Source: an uncultured Acidimicrobiales bacterium (GTDB lineage: Bacteria; Actinomycetota; Acidimicrobiia; Acidimicrobiales; SZUA-35). Taken from it: DNA of 64,000 bases. A model generated the notes under the pieces. The model ran no database searches. It had not been told where the DNA came from and saw only the letters and a program-made list of their open reading frames with translations. Position numbers and translations under genes: made by a program. The DNA lies in assembly GCA_938002965.1 (NCBI GenBank), contig CALKZY010000008.1:1-64000 (forward strand), written 5' to 3'. This document shows, piece by piece, positions 1 through 8,784 of this stretch. Position 1 is the stretch's first letter, and every line of letters begins with the position of its first letter.

Positions 1-344
1 TCGTCGTCCGCCGTTGATCGGTGATGCAGCTTGCCAAACGACAAAACGTCGTAGCCGACATCACGCATGGCGTGGGCCCAACCCGGCGGGTTGCCGGTGG
101 ATGCCTGGGCCGAATCCCAGTTTCCGATGTCGTGCACCCAACGTCCAGTGGCGAATGCAGCGCGGGCCGGAACACATATCGGCGACGGCGTCCAACAGTT
201 GGTGAACCGGGTGCCGGACCGGGCCAGAGCATCCAGGTTTGGTGTGTCCACCACAGCGTGGCTGGCCGAGCCGAGAGCACGTCGCTGGTGCTCGTCGCTC
301 ATAATGACCAGAACGTTGCTCAACTTCGTCGTTGATGTTGTCAT
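1..344 (-). CDS. Sulfatase family protein (partial, 3' end outside window)
   Basis: The visible 114 codons are the N-terminus of a type I sulfatase (alkaline-phosphatase superfamily). After a short polar start comes the core strand 'VLVIMSDEH' with the metal-binding Asp at residue 17, then 'TPNLDALARSGTRFTN' and the sulfatase signature C-V-P-A-R at residues 57-61, whose Cys would be converted to formylglycine. These enzymes hydrolyse sulfate esters of sugars or other organosulfates; the substrate cannot be told. No signal peptide is visible, so it may be cytoplasmic. The ATG overlaps the stop of the upstream aldehyde dehydrogenase gene (ATGA), indicating translational coupling. The rest of the gene lies left of the window. 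Confidence 0.9.
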   Translation of the reverse strand, partial: MTTSTTKLSNVLVIMSDEHQRRALGSASHAVVDTPNLDALARSGTRFTNCWTPSPICVPARAAFATGRWVHDIGNWDSAQASTGNPPGWAHAMRDVGYDVLSFGKLHHRSTADD

Positions 345-1807
345 TCAAGTCCCCGAATGTCGGCGGTCGCTTCGGTCACCGTTTCGGCTGCCATGGTGGC
401 CACCGGGTAGGCGCAGAAGTCGGCGGCCGACCATCCGGCGGGGCGGTGGTTGCCGCTAGCGCCGACCCCGCCAAAAGGCAGACGACCCGACGCCCCCGTG
501 GTCGGGGTGTTCCAGTTGATCACGCCCGCCTTAACGGTGCGGCGGAACTCTTCGAACCGTTCCCGGTTGGTGCTGATCAGGCCGGCCGCCAGCCCGTAGT
601 CGGTGTCAGCCGCCATCGTCACCGCTTGATCGAAGTTGTCGTAGCGACTCACCTGCAGGAGTGGACCGAAGATCTCGTCGTCAACCACGTCGAGGCCGGT
701 GACATCGACGATGGTCGGGCGGACAAACCCGGTGCCCGGTGGCGCCTCGCCGGGCTCGGTCAACAACGCCGCTCCGTTGCCCACCAATTCGTCGACCCGT
801 TGGCGCAACACGTTGGCGGCTTTTGCAGTGATCACCGGCCCGGCGAACGGTTCGGGCTGATCGCCGGGCGCTCCGATACGAAGCCGAAGAGTCAGCTGCA
901 CCAACTTGTCGATAAGGCGGTCGCCTTCGGGACCGGCCGGGACAAACAGACGGCGGGTGCAGGTGCAGCGCTGCCCGGCCGAAATGAACGCCGAACGGGT
1001 GATCACGTTCACCGCGGCGTCAAGATCGTCCCAGTCGTCAACCACCAGAGGGTTGTTGCCGCCCATTTCCAAGGCCAGCACCACGTCGGGACGATCAGCC
1101 AGGGCTGCATGCAGAGCTCGGCCGGTGCGGACACTGCCGGTGAAGGCCACGGCGTCAACCGGGCCGTCCACCAGCGCTCGGCCCGTTTCGGCGGCGCCGA
1201 CCACCAGATTGATCACACCGGACGGTACGCCGGCCTCAGCCAGCAGTTGAACGTGGGCTACGGCCACTCGCGGAGTCATCTCGCTCGGCTTGTAGACCAC
1301 GGCGTTGCCGGCCATTAGCGCCGGCAAGATTTGGCCGTTCGGCAGGTGGGCGGGAAAGTTGTACGGACCGAGCACGGCCACCACACCGAGGGCCCGGTGC
1401 GTTAGCTCGCCCGGTCCCACCTTCACCGAGTCGGGCGTACGTTCGTGATAGGCGTCGACGGACAGCTGGGCTTTACCGATGACGGTGTTGACTTCGGTGG
1501 CGGACTCCCACAGCGGTTTGCCGGTCTCGGCTGCGATCAGTTCGGCCAGGCGAACACGATCCCGTTCCACCAGTTGGGCGAATTGCTCGATCACGGCGGC
1601 CCGCTTGGCGGCACCAGCGTTCTCCCACTCCTGCTGATGTTGGCGGGCAGTGGCTACTGCCTCAGCGACCTGATCGGACGAGGCCGCCCGGGCTGACCAG
1701 GCCACATCACCGGTCGCCGGATTGACGGTCTCGATGGCTTCGTCCCGGCCGACGGACCACGATCCGCCTATGAAACAGGTCGATGTGTCGCCAGGTTCTG
1801 TCGTCAT
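341..1807 (-). CDS. astD: Aldehyde dehydrogenase, AstD-like (N-succinylglutamate 5-semialdehyde dehydrogenase)
   Basis: A 488-residue NAD(P)-dependent aldehyde dehydrogenase. The general-base Glu is in 'LALEMGGNNP' (about residue 247) and the catalytic Cys is in 'GQRCTC' (about 281). The 'GPYNFPAHLPNG' segment, 'GQRCTCTRRL' and the C-terminal 'FGGVGASGNHRPAGW' closely match the AstD branch, which oxidises N-succinylglutamate semialdehyde in the arginine succinyltransferase pathway. No other ast gene is nearby, so the true substrate may be another semialdehyde. The stop overlaps the ATG of the sulfatase gene, so the two are co-translated. Divergent from the lipoprotein gene across an 84-base to 108-base gap containing direct repeats. 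Confidence 0.85.
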   Translation of the reverse strand: MTTEPGDTSTCFIGGSWSVGRDEAIETVNPATGDVAWSARAASSDQVAEAVATARQHQQEWENAGAAKRAAVIEQFAQLVERDRVRLAELIAAETGKPLWESATEVNTVIGKAQLSVDAYHERTPDSVKVGPGELTHRALGVVAVLGPYNFPAHLPNGQILPALMAGNAVVYKPSEMTPRVAVAHVQLLAEAGVPSGVINLVVGAAETGRALVDGPVDAVAFTGSVRTGRALHAALADRPDVVLALEMGGNNPLVVDDWDDLDAAVNVITRSAFISAGQRCTCTRRLFVPAGPEGDRLIDKLVQLTLRLRIGAPGDQPEPFAGPVITAKAANVLRQRVDELVGNGAALLTEPGEAPPGTGFVRPTIVDVTGLDVVDDEIFGPLLQVSRYDNFDQAVTMAADTDYGLAAGLISTNRERFEEFRRTVKAGVINWNTPTTGASGRLPFGGVGASGNHRPAGWSAADFCAYPVATMAAETVTEATADIRGLE

Positions 1808-1815
1808 GGCCGTAA

Positions 1816-1863
1816 CCTAGCCGAGTCAAAACCTAGTCGGGCCAAAACCCCGTCGAGCCCACT
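1816..1863. repeat. 16-bp imperfect direct repeats in divergent intergenic region
   Basis: Two 16-base units (CCTAGCCGAGTCAAAA at 1816-1831 and CCTAGTCGGGCCAAAA at 1832-1847) lie head to tail, followed by a degraded third copy to 1863. They fill most of the gap between the divergently transcribed aldehyde dehydrogenase and lipoprotein genes, the usual place for a shared operator. No binding protein is identified. Confidence 0.5.
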
Positions 1864-1915
1864 CAATCAAAACGTCCTCCGTCGCACGCCGATGCCAACA
1901 GGTAGCGTTGAGGCG

Positions 1916-3055
1916 ATGAGGCCACCGCCCGGCTTGTTGTCAGCAACCCGTCTTGTGCTTTGCGCACTGTGCAGCCTCGGGGCAGCGTTGGCAATCTCGG
2001 GGTGTTTGAGCGACAGCACCGACTCGTCCGGCATAGTCGGTTTCGCTGACGAGCTTGTCGTCGACGGACTGGACGGTCCGACCCAGCTGGTCGTGGCCGA
2101 CGACGGCGACTGGTGGGTGGCGCAACTGGCCGGAGGCGAGAACGACCGGTCGGGGCAGATCGTGCGAATCGATCCGCAGCGACCTGATGTCGCCCCCACC
2201 GTGATGCTCGAAGGTTTGGACAAGCCGACCGGCATTGCGTTGTTCAACGACGAGCTGTGGGTAATGGAGCGTGACCGGCTGTCCCGGGGTCCGATAGGGG
2301 GCTCGGTTGACGGATCGGATCGAGTGGTGGTGGCCGACGATCTCCCGAACAACGGTCGATCCCAGGGGACACTTACCCCTGACGGTGATCGGCTGTTGTA
2401 CAACACCTCCGGTCGACTGGAAGACGACGGCACCCCGACCCCGACGTCGGGAACCCTGTGGTCGGTAACCATCGATCCCGACACCGGTGACACCAACACT
2501 GACACCACAATTGAGGCCGTGGCCGACGGCTTCAAACACGCCTATGCCCATGTGAGAGCCGATAATGGCACGCTCTACACCACCGAGATCGGCGACGGCC
2601 GCTACGACGGCCAGCCACCTTTCGACGAACTGGTGATGGTGGTGCCGGGCGTCGATCATGGCTGGCCGCAATGTGTAGGAAACAACCGGGTGGTGGCCGA
2701 ATACACCGAAGCCAACGGGGACTGCCCCGACGCTCCGCCATCGATAGCGCTGTTTCCCCCAGGGGCCACCCCAACATCGGTGGCACGCCTGCCCAGCCCA
2801 CACGACGAGTTGCTGGCGGTGGCGCTGTGGAACACAGGACAGCTGGTGCTGGTCGACATCGGAGGCCATGTAACCGATGGCCATGTAACCGAGGACCATG
2901 TAACCGATGGCGAGGTAACCGAGGACGAGCCTGGATACGTGGTGGCCTACGAAGACGTGGAACGTCCTCAACACCTCGTGTTGGACGGCGACAGGCTGCT
3001 TCTGGTCGCTCACAGTGCAGGAACAATCGTGTCTCTGACGCCACAGCTTGGGTGA
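1916..3055 (+). CDS. Lipoprotein, NHL/sorbosone-dehydrogenase-like beta-propeller
   Basis: A 379-residue exported protein. The ATG at 1916 puts a good lipoprotein signal at the start: a hydrophobic stretch ending in the lipobox A-I-S-G-C (Cys about 30); an upstream ATG at 1892 would only add eight residues. The body has the repeating pattern of glucose/sorbosone dehydrogenase and NHL-type propellers: 'GLDGPTQLVVADDGDWWVAQ', 'GLDKPTGIALFNDELWVME', 'HAYAHVRADNGTLYTTEIGDG', 'PGVDHGWPQC'. Soluble PQQ sugar dehydrogenases share this fold, but I cannot confirm PQQ ligands, so enzymatic function is uncertain. A four-copy 15-base repeat near the C-terminus adds a His/Val/Thr/Asp-rich loop. Confidence 0.75.
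   Translation: MRPPPGLLSATRLVLCALCSLGAALAISGCLSDSTDSSGIVGFADELVVDGLDGPTQLVVADDGDWWVAQLAGGENDRSGQIVRIDPQRPDVAPTVMLEGLDKPTGIALFNDELWVMERDRLSRGPIGGSVDGSDRVVVADDLPNNGRSQGTLTPDGDRLLYNTSGRLEDDGTPTPTSGTLWSVTIDPDTGDTNTDTTIEAVADGFKHAYAHVRADNGTLYTTEIGDGRYDGQPPFDELVMVVPGVDHGWPQCVGNNRVVAEYTEANGDCPDAPPSIALFPPGATPTSVARLPSPHDELLAVALWNTGQLVLVDIGGHVTDGHVTEDHVTDGEVTEDEPGYVVAYEDVERPQHLVLDGDRLLLVAHSAGTIVSLTPQLG
2864..2923 (+). repeat. 4 x 15-bp in-frame tandem repeat inside the lipoprotein gene
   Basis: Four consecutive 15-base units built on GGCCATGTAACCGA(T/G) encode G-H-V-T-D, G-H-V-T-E, D-H-V-T-D and G-E-V-T-E. The unit length is a multiple of three, so copy-number change would lengthen or shorten a loop without frameshift. 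Confidence 0.85.
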
Positions 3056-3087
3056 GCACGGCGGGTGTGAAGTAGATTGCCTTACCT

Positions 3088-3741
3088 ATGAGCGAACGCC
3101 TGAACCTGACGGCCGACGAAGTCCTGACCACAACCCGGTCGGTCCGCAAGCGACTTGACTTCGAACGCCCAGTCTCTCGGGAGGTCATCACGGAATGTTT
3201 GGACATCGCCATGCAGGCCCCAACCGGTTCTAATCGACAGGGCTGGCAGTGGATGGTGGTTGAAGACCAGGCCAAGAAGCAGGCCATTGCCGACTTGTAC
3301 AGCGAGAACTTCAGCCGCTACGCCGCCACTCCCGGAGCGGAATACAAAGAGGGCGACGTGCGAGGCGACCGGATGGAAAAGGTCCGAACATCGGCACAGT
3401 ACCTGGCCGACAATTTTCACAAATCGCCGTACATGGTGATCCCGCTCATCGAGGGTCGACCGGATGACTATCCGATCATGGGTCAAGCCGGCCTGTGGGG
3501 TTCCATTCTTCCGGCGGTTTGGAGCTTTATGTTGGCTCTGCGTGAACGGGGACTTGGTTCCGCTTGGACTACCCTGCACCTACAGTACGAAGCCGAAGTT
3601 GCCGAGCTGCTGGGCATACCGCACGAGCGATATGTGCAGGCTGGTCTCTTCCCGGTTGCGTACACCAAGGGGACCGACTTCAAGTTGGCCAGCCGCATTC
3701 CGGCCACCGAGTTGACCCACTGGGACACCTTCAACGCTTAG
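3088..3741 (+). CDS. Nitroreductase family protein
   Basis: A 217-residue FMN-dependent oxidoreductase of the nitroreductase superfamily. The N-terminal 'TTRSVRKRLDFERPV' is the FMN-phosphate-binding Arg-Ser-x-Arg region, followed by 'APTGSNRQGWQWMVVED' and the C-terminal 'LALRERGLGSAWTT' with 'LLGIPHERYVQAGLFPVAY', all typical of the family. Members reduce nitroaromatics, quinones or flavins, or dehydrogenate specific metabolites; the physiological substrate is not deducible. It sits 14 bases upstream of xylA on the same strand and could be co-transcribed, although no functional link is evident. Confidence 0.85.
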   Translation: MSERLNLTADEVLTTTRSVRKRLDFERPVSREVITECLDIAMQAPTGSNRQGWQWMVVEDQAKKQAIADLYSENFSRYAATPGAEYKEGDVRGDRMEKVRTSAQYLADNFHKSPYMVIPLIEGRPDDYPIMGQAGLWGSILPAVWSFMLALRERGLGSAWTTLHLQYEAEVAELLGIPHERYVQAGLFPVAYTKGTDFKLASRIPATELTHWDTFNA

Positions 3742-3754
3742 GGAGATATAAGCC

Positions 3755-5086
3755 GTGGAGTTCTTCTCCGATGTACCCGAACCGGTCGCTTTCGCCGGAA
3801 CCGACCCTGGTCCCGGCGGACTCGGGTATCAGGTGTATGACCCGAACCGAACCGTGGCTGGCAAGCGCATGGAGGACCACCTTCGGATTGCTGTCTGCTA
3901 CTGGCACAGCTTCGCGTGGCCGGGCTCGGATATCTTCGGCGAGGGCACCTTCGACCGACCGTGGATCAATTCCGACGCCGACCCGATTACGGCGGCGGAA
4001 GCCAAACAAGATGCGGCGTTCGAGTTCTTCCAGAAACTCGGCGTGCCGTATTTCTGTTTCCACGACGTTGATATGGCACCGACCGGCAACTCTCTGCGCG
4101 AGTTCAAGTCGAACCTCGACCACATGGTGGATCGGGCCGCTCAGAAGATGTCGGAGACCGGAACCAAGCTGCTGTGGGGGACCGCAAACATGTTCTCCCA
4201 CCCGCGCTACGCGGCTGGCGCGGCCACCAACCCCGACCCCGAGGTCTTCGCTCATGCCTGCGCTCAGGTAAAGAACGCTTTGGAGGCGACCCAACAACTG
4301 GGCGGCGCAAACTACGTCTTGTGGGGCGGCCGTGAAGGCTACGAGACCCTGCTCAACACCCGCATGAAACAAGAAGCCGATCAGCTGGCCCGTTTCCTGG
4401 AACTGGTGGCCAACCACAAGCGCAACATCGGTTTCAACGGCACGCTACTTATCGAGCCCAAACCGCAGGAACCGACCAAACATCAATACGACTACGACTG
4501 CGCCACTGTTCACGGTTTCCTGGAACGCTACGACCTGCTTGGCGACTATTTCGTCAACATCGAGGTCAACCACGCCACCCTGGCCGGGCACTCATTCCAT
4601 CATGAGGTGGCCTACGCCGTCGACAATGGGATCTTCGGTAGCGTCGACGCCAACCGAGGTGACCCTCAAAACGGTTGGGACACCGACCAGTTCCCCAACT
4701 CGGTCGATGAGCTGTCGCTGGCGTTGTTCGAAATCCTACGGTCGGGCGGATTCACCACCGGCGGATTCAACTTTGACACCAAACTTCGTCGCCAGAGCAT
4801 GGACCGAACCGACCTGTTCCACGGGCACATCGGCGGCATTGACACGTTGGCTCAATCGCTGCTGGTGGCCGAAGCTCTTTTGTACGACGGCACGCTGGAA
4901 CACACCCGCGACGAACGCTACGCCGGCTGGCAGGGCGACCTTGGCACACAGATCATGGACCCCAACACCACGTTGGCCGCCATCGCCGAAGCAGCTACCG
5001 CCGCCGACCTCGATCCCAAGCCCCGCTCGGGTCGACAGGAAGCGTTGGAGAATCGGGTCAACCAGGTGATCTGGGGTACAACCTAG
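3755..5086 (+). CDS. xylA: Xylose isomerase
   Basis: 443 residues, the length of group II xylose isomerases, which interconvert D-xylose and D-xylulose in the cytoplasm using two divalent cations. Diagnostic segments occur in order: '[10 protein letters not shown]' (catalytic His/Asp), '[14 protein letters not shown]', '[16 protein letters not shown]' (metal Glu and Lys), '[14 protein letters not shown]', '[14 protein letters not shown]' (metal Asp) and 'FDTKLRRQS'. The start is GTG at 3755. No xylulokinase gene or sugar transporter is nearby, so the pathway partners are elsewhere or the enzyme serves another aldose. Confidence 0.95.
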   Translation: MEFFSDVPEPVAFAGTDPGPGGLGYQVYDPNRTVAGKRMEDHLRIAVCYWHSFAWPGSDIFGEGTFDRPWINSDADPITAAEAKQDAAFEFFQKLGVPYFCFHDVDMAPTGNSLREFKSNLDHMVDRAAQKMSETGTKLLWGTANMFSHPRYAAGAATNPDPEVFAHACAQVKNALEATQQLGGANYVLWGGREGYETLLNTRMKQEADQLARFLELVANHKRNIGFNGTLLIEPKPQEPTKHQYDYDCATVHGFLERYDLLGDYFVNIEVNHATLAGHSFHHEVAYAVDNGIFGSVDANRGDPQNGWDTDQFPNSVDELSLALFEILRSGGFTTGGFNFDTKLRRQSMDRTDLFHGHIGGIDTLAQSLLVAEALLYDGTLEHTRDERYAGWQGDLGTQIMDPNTTLAAIAEAATAADLDPKPRSGRQEALENRVNQVIWGTT

Positions 5087-5142
5087 TTTCCCTGGCCCGG
5101 AGGTTGCCGGCTATACCAGCCGCGATCGGGCTTGTCGGGTCG

Positions 5143-5562
5143 TCAGTCGTCGAGGCCGGGGCGTTGGCGAAGCTTCTTGTTCTTGCCGGTTCGACGTTTG
5201 GCTTCGAGCCTGCGCCGTTTGGCGCCCCTCGATGGCTTTGTTGCTCGGCGGGCTTTGGGCGGCGGGGCCATGGCGGCTCGAACCCTTTCAGCCAGCCTTT
5301 CTTCAGCCACTGACCGATTGCGATGCTGCGAGCGGGACTCGTCCACAATCAGGCGAATTGCCGCCGGAGCGTTGGTCAAGAGCCGGTCGCGCTGGCTGGG
5401 GCTCAGGGAGGCCGTGGCTAACGATGCGGCGGGGTCCCAGGTGACCTCCACTCGAGTGTGAGCGCGGTTGGCATGCTGGCCCCCCGGTCCACCCGAGGGG
5501 CTGAACCGCCATTCCAGCTCGTCGTCGGGAATGGTCAAGCGGGAGTTCACGACCACGGCCAT
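5143..5562 (-). CDS. arfB: Ribosome-rescue peptidyl-tRNA hydrolase ArfB (YaeJ-like)
   Basis: A 139-residue class-I release-factor-like protein without a codon-recognition domain. The catalytic loop reads 'SPSGGPGGQHANRAHTRVEV' with the GGQ tripeptide that hydrolyses peptidyl-tRNA, and the C-terminus is a long basic tail rich in Arg/Lys ('RGAKRRRLEAKRRTGKNKKL') which in ArfB enters the empty mRNA channel of stalled ribosomes. Length and tail fit ArfB rather than truncated RF1/RF2; the full RF1 gene is separate in this window. It converges on xylA and diverges from argS. Confidence 0.9.
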   Translation of the reverse strand: MAVVVNSRLTIPDDELEWRFSPSGGPGGQHANRAHTRVEVTWDPAASLATASLSPSQRDRLLTNAPAAIRLIVDESRSQHRNRSVAEERLAERVRAAMAPPPKARRATKPSRGAKRRRLEAKRRTGKNKKLRQRPGLDD

Positions 5563-5765
5563 AGGCCGACGGTACCAGAGTGAGGACTACCACGATGAGG
5601 TGTTGCTCCGCAGGGAACGTTTGAGTCGACCCCGTGCGTCGTTGAAGTTTGTCGCTGAGTCATTGGTAGAGGTCGAGGTTTCCGAGTGGTTGGCAACGAT
5701 GGAAGCCAATCAATAAGCCAGGTCATCGGTCGCACCGGTCGAGACGTCAGATAGCGCTAGATAAC

Positions 5766-5801
5766 CCGCTCGGGACCCGTCGATATCCGGGCCCCGAGCG
5801 G
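5766..5801 (+). promoter_or_regulatory. GC-rich hairpin in the argS leader
   Basis: CCGCTCGGGACCCG (5766-5779) pairs with CCGGGCCCCGAGCGG (5787-5801), giving about 13 pairs with one mismatch and a 7-8-base loop. It ends 24 bases before the argS ATG. There is no T-run. The gap 5563-5825 otherwise holds only a weak reading frame (see rejected items). The hairpin could be an attenuator, a processing site or a terminator of readthrough; its function is not known. Confidence 0.55.
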
Positions 5802-5825
5802 TGCTGTCGGTTGTACGATCGAGTC

Positions 5826-7430
5826 ATGATCAAAGACCAGCTGTTCGACGCTGTCGCTGACGCATTATCCAACCTCGGAGTGGACCCTGTGCCCTCTGGT
5901 GTGGTTGTTGAGCGCCCGGCCCGTCGGGAGCACGGTGACTGGTCGACCAACGCCGCCTTGGTTTCGGCCAAGGCTGCCGGTCGCAACCCCAGAGAACTTG
6001 GCCAGCAACTGGCCGACTATCTGACCGACAACAGGCCCACTCACGTGGAGGGCCTTGAAATCGCTGGGCCCGGTTTCGTGAACTTCAGGCTGGCTCCTAC
6101 CTGGCTGCACGATGTGTTGACCGAGGTGATCGTCGAAGGCGAAGCGAATTACGGCCGGCTCAACCTGGGTGACGGGCTCAAGGTCAACGTGGAGTTCGTG
6201 TCGGCCAACCCGACCGGTCCTATTCATGCTGGTGGCGGTCGCTGGGGCGCCTACGGCGACTCGGTGGCCCGGATCTTTGCCCGGTGTGGCTATCAGCCCC
6301 ACAAAGAGTTCTATGTCAACGACCGGGGTCGGCAGACGAAGCTGTTCGGTGCGTCGCTGACGGCGGCCAAGAACGGCGAACCGGTACCCGAAGACGGCTA
6401 CCGGGGTGCCTACATCAACGAGTGGGCGGCCGAGATGCCTGATGACGTCGATCCAGTCGTTTGGGGTATCGAGCGGTCGCTGGCCGATGCCCGGGAGGCG
6501 TTGGAGCAGTTGAACGTTGTCTTCGACACGTGGTCCAGCGAAAAGGCCATGGTTGACACCGGGGCCGAAGCAGCGGTCATGGACAAGCTGCGGGCGTCCG
6601 GCCACGTGTACGAGGCCGACGGCGCTACCTGGCTGCGGACCACCGACTTTGGGGACGACCAGGATCGGGTGCTCATCAAGAGCGACGGCGACTACACCTA
6701 CTTGACCCCCGACATCGCCTACCACTTGGACAAGTACAACCGGGGCGATCACCTCATCGACGTCTTGGGCGCCGACCATCACGGCTACGTGCCGAGGATG
6801 AAGGCCGCTCTTGAAGCGCTTGGTTCCGGTGGCGACACCTACGAGGCCATCATTGGTCAGAATGTGAAGCTGGTCCGGGGAGGCCAAGAAGTAAAGATGT
6901 CGAAGCGGGCTGGTGACATCGTCGAGATCCGGGACCTGGTAGACGAGGTCGGCGCCGATGTGGCTCGGTTCGCCTACCTGCTTCAGTCGGTGGACTCGCC
7001 TCAGACATTGGACCTTGATCTGCTCAAGAGCGAAGCGTCAGAGAATCCGGTCTACTACGTGCAGTACGCCAACGCCCGGATTCACTCCATCGCCGCTCAA
7101 GCCGCCGAAAGGTCGATTGATCGGCGAGCCTTTGATGAAGTTGACTTGAGTGTGCTGGTCCATAAACGGGAACTTGAGCTGCTCCGGGAGCTGTCGGCCC
7201 TGCCCGAGATCCTGGAACTGGCTTGCAACGAGAGGGCGCCCCATCGGATCACTACCTGGGTTCGGGAGCTGGCTTCGGCACTCCACGGCTTTTACCGGGA
7301 CTGCCCCATCCTGCGGTCTGACATTGGATCCGAAGTGCAGCAGGCCAGACTGTGGTTGGCCGAGGGCTCCCGGATCGGCTTGGCCATCGGTCTTGATCTG
7401 CTCGGGGTCAGTGCCCCCGAGTCGATGTGA
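5826..7430 (+). CDS. argS: Arginyl-tRNA synthetase
   Basis: A 534-residue class I synthetase that charges tRNA-Arg. The HIGH-like motif is 'ANPTGPIHAGGGR', where the second His is Gly, a variation seen in actinobacterial ArgRS; the KMSKS loop is 'VKMSKRAGDIV'. An N-terminal Add1 domain and C-terminal all-helical anticodon-binding domain ('YVQYANARIHSI' onward) complete the usual layout. I prefer the ATG at 5826 to an in-frame TTG at 5811, although no strong Shine-Dalgarno is seen. It opens the conserved argS-lysA-hom-thrC-rho block. lysA follows after about 50 bases. Confidence 0.95.
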   Translation: MIKDQLFDAVADALSNLGVDPVPSGVVVERPARREHGDWSTNAALVSAKAAGRNPRELGQQLADYLTDNRPTHVEGLEIAGPGFVNFRLAPTWLHDVLTEVIVEGEANYGRLNLGDGLKVNVEFVSANPTGPIHAGGGRWGAYGDSVARIFARCGYQPHKEFYVNDRGRQTKLFGASLTAAKNGEPVPEDGYRGAYINEWAAEMPDDVDPVVWGIERSLADAREALEQLNVVFDTWSSEKAMVDTGAEAAVMDKLRASGHVYEADGATWLRTTDFGDDQDRVLIKSDGDYTYLTPDIAYHLDKYNRGDHLIDVLGADHHGYVPRMKAALEALGSGGDTYEAIIGQNVKLVRGGQEVKMSKRAGDIVEIRDLVDEVGADVARFAYLLQSVDSPQTLDLDLLKSEASENPVYYVQYANARIHSIAAQAAERSIDRRAFDEVDLSVLVHKRELELLRELSALPEILELACNERAPHRITTWVRELASALHGFYRDCPILRSDIGSEVQQARLWLAEGSRIGLAIGLDLLGVSAPESM

Positions 7431-7482
7431 TTCCGCTGGTGAGTCGATTAGGACGGCATCTGATTTGAACGGCGACAGCGTA

Positions 7483-8772
7483 GTGACCCCCGTGCAGACA
7501 TCCAATCCTTTGCCCTGGCACCTGCTGCCCGACACGTCTTCTGCCGGACCGGACGGGCGGCTCTCCATTGGTGGGTGTGACGCCCTTGATTTGGTGGCCG
7601 AGTTCGGCACACCGCTATTCGTGTACGACGAGGAGCATTTGCGAGCTCGGTGCCGGGAAGCGGTGGCCGCGTTCGGCTCGCACGCAACGTATGCATCAAA
7701 GGCGTTCCTGTGTAAAGCGATGGCCCGCATCGCCTTTGAGGAGGGGATGGGAATCGATGTCGCCTCCGGCGGCGAGATGCACGTTTGCTTGGCCGCCGGC
7801 GTGCCCGCCGACAGGCTGGTGTTTCACGGCAACAACAAGTCGGTCGCCGAGTTGGCCCTGGCTCGCCAAGAGCGAGTTGGTCGCATCGTGGTCGACTCCG
7901 ATGACGAATTGGGTCGCCTGGAGTCGCTCTATAGGTCCGATGGCATCGTGCCCGATATCTTGTTGCGGATTACCCCGGGCATCAAGGCCGAAACCCACGA
8001 GTATGTGGCCACCGGCCAGGACGATTCAAAGTTCGGTTTCACCGTGTCGACTGGTGCGGCCAAAGCTGCTGTTGACCGAGCTCAGGAGTCACCAGCGGTA
8101 AACCTGGTTGGGATACACGCCCACATCGGCTCGCAGGTATTTCGAGTGGATTCGTTTGCCGCCGCTGTCGGGGTGTTGGCGGACTTCGCCAACCCACTGG
8201 GCCTACCTGAGCTGGTGGTCGGTGGGGGTCTTGGTGTGCCCTATGTGGAAGGCGAAGAAGCACCTAGCATCACCCAGTGGTCGGCCATCATAAAAAAGGC
8301 TGCTGTCGATGCCGGTATCAAGGCAACGATCGGAATCGAGCCCGGGCGGTCCGTGGCCGCTGCCGCCGCCGTGACTCTCTACACCGTTGGCACGGTCAAG
8401 AACCTGCCCGGGATCCGATCCTACGTCGCTGTTGACGGTGGGATGAGCGACAACCCCCGCCCAGTGCTCTACGGCTCGGGCTATGAGGCCTTCCTGCCTA
8501 GAGCCGTGACCGCCGAAAGGGCCGACCGGGTGCGCATCGTGGGCAAGCACTGCGAGTCCGGCGATCTGTTGATTCGCCAAGCGTCCGTGCCCGCTGATCT
8601 GGTGGTCGGGGACGTTCTGGCCACGCCGGTGACCGGAGCCTATGGGCATTCGATGGGATCGAACTACAACAAGATTCTTCGCCCCCCGGTGGTCTTTTGC
8701 CGCGATGGCGACGCACGTCTTGTCGTTCGGCGCGAAACTTACGATGATCTGCTGAGTACCGATCTGGGCTAG
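7483..8772 (+). CDS. lysA: Diaminopimelate decarboxylase
   Basis: A PLP-dependent fold-III decarboxylase that makes L-lysine from meso-diaminopimelate. 'THATYASKAFLCKAM' carries the PLP lysine, followed by 'HIGSQV', the glycine-rich 'VVGGGLGVPY', 'IEPGRS' and the dimer-interface 'CESGDLL' and 'GAYGHSMGSNYN'. The frame is open upstream into argS, but homology starts around residue 30 after the GTG at 7483, giving 429 residues, normal for the family; this start is not backed by a strong ribosome-binding site. The argS-lysA order matches mycobacteria. Confidence 0.93.
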   Translation: MTPVQTSNPLPWHLLPDTSSAGPDGRLSIGGCDALDLVAEFGTPLFVYDEEHLRARCREAVAAFGSHATYASKAFLCKAMARIAFEEGMGIDVASGGEMHVCLAAGVPADRLVFHGNNKSVAELALARQERVGRIVVDSDDELGRLESLYRSDGIVPDILLRITPGIKAETHEYVATGQDDSKFGFTVSTGAAKAAVDRAQESPAVNLVGIHAHIGSQVFRVDSFAAAVGVLADFANPLGLPELVVGGGLGVPYVEGEEAPSITQWSAIIKKAAVDAGIKATIGIEPGRSVAAAAAVTLYTVGTVKNLPGIRSYVAVDGGMSDNPRPVLYGSGYEAFLPRAVTAERADRVRIVGKHCESGDLLIRQASVPADLVVGDVLATPVTGAYGHSMGSNYNKILRPPVVFCRDGDARLVVRRETYDDLLSTDLG

Positions 8773-8784
8773 GCCACTCGCTCC

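Noticed and set aside
332-1318. Long plus-strand frame opposite the aldehyde dehydrogenase gene
   Set aside because: Antisense shadow of a strongly conserved gene; its sequence is His/Arg/Gly-rich and matches nothing.
2532-3287. Minus-strand frame across the lipoprotein and nitroreductase genes
   Set aside because: Runs antisense through two well-supported genes and their intergenic gap.
5266-5290. GGCTCGAACCC resembling a tRNA T-arm
   Set aside because: Inside the arfB coding sequence; no acceptor stem or anticodon arm could be folded around it.
5531-5716. Small plus-strand frame between arfB and argS
   Set aside because: Overlaps the arfB start in antisense, has no ribosome-binding site and no recognisable family; the last 40 codons look plausible but not enough to call a gene.
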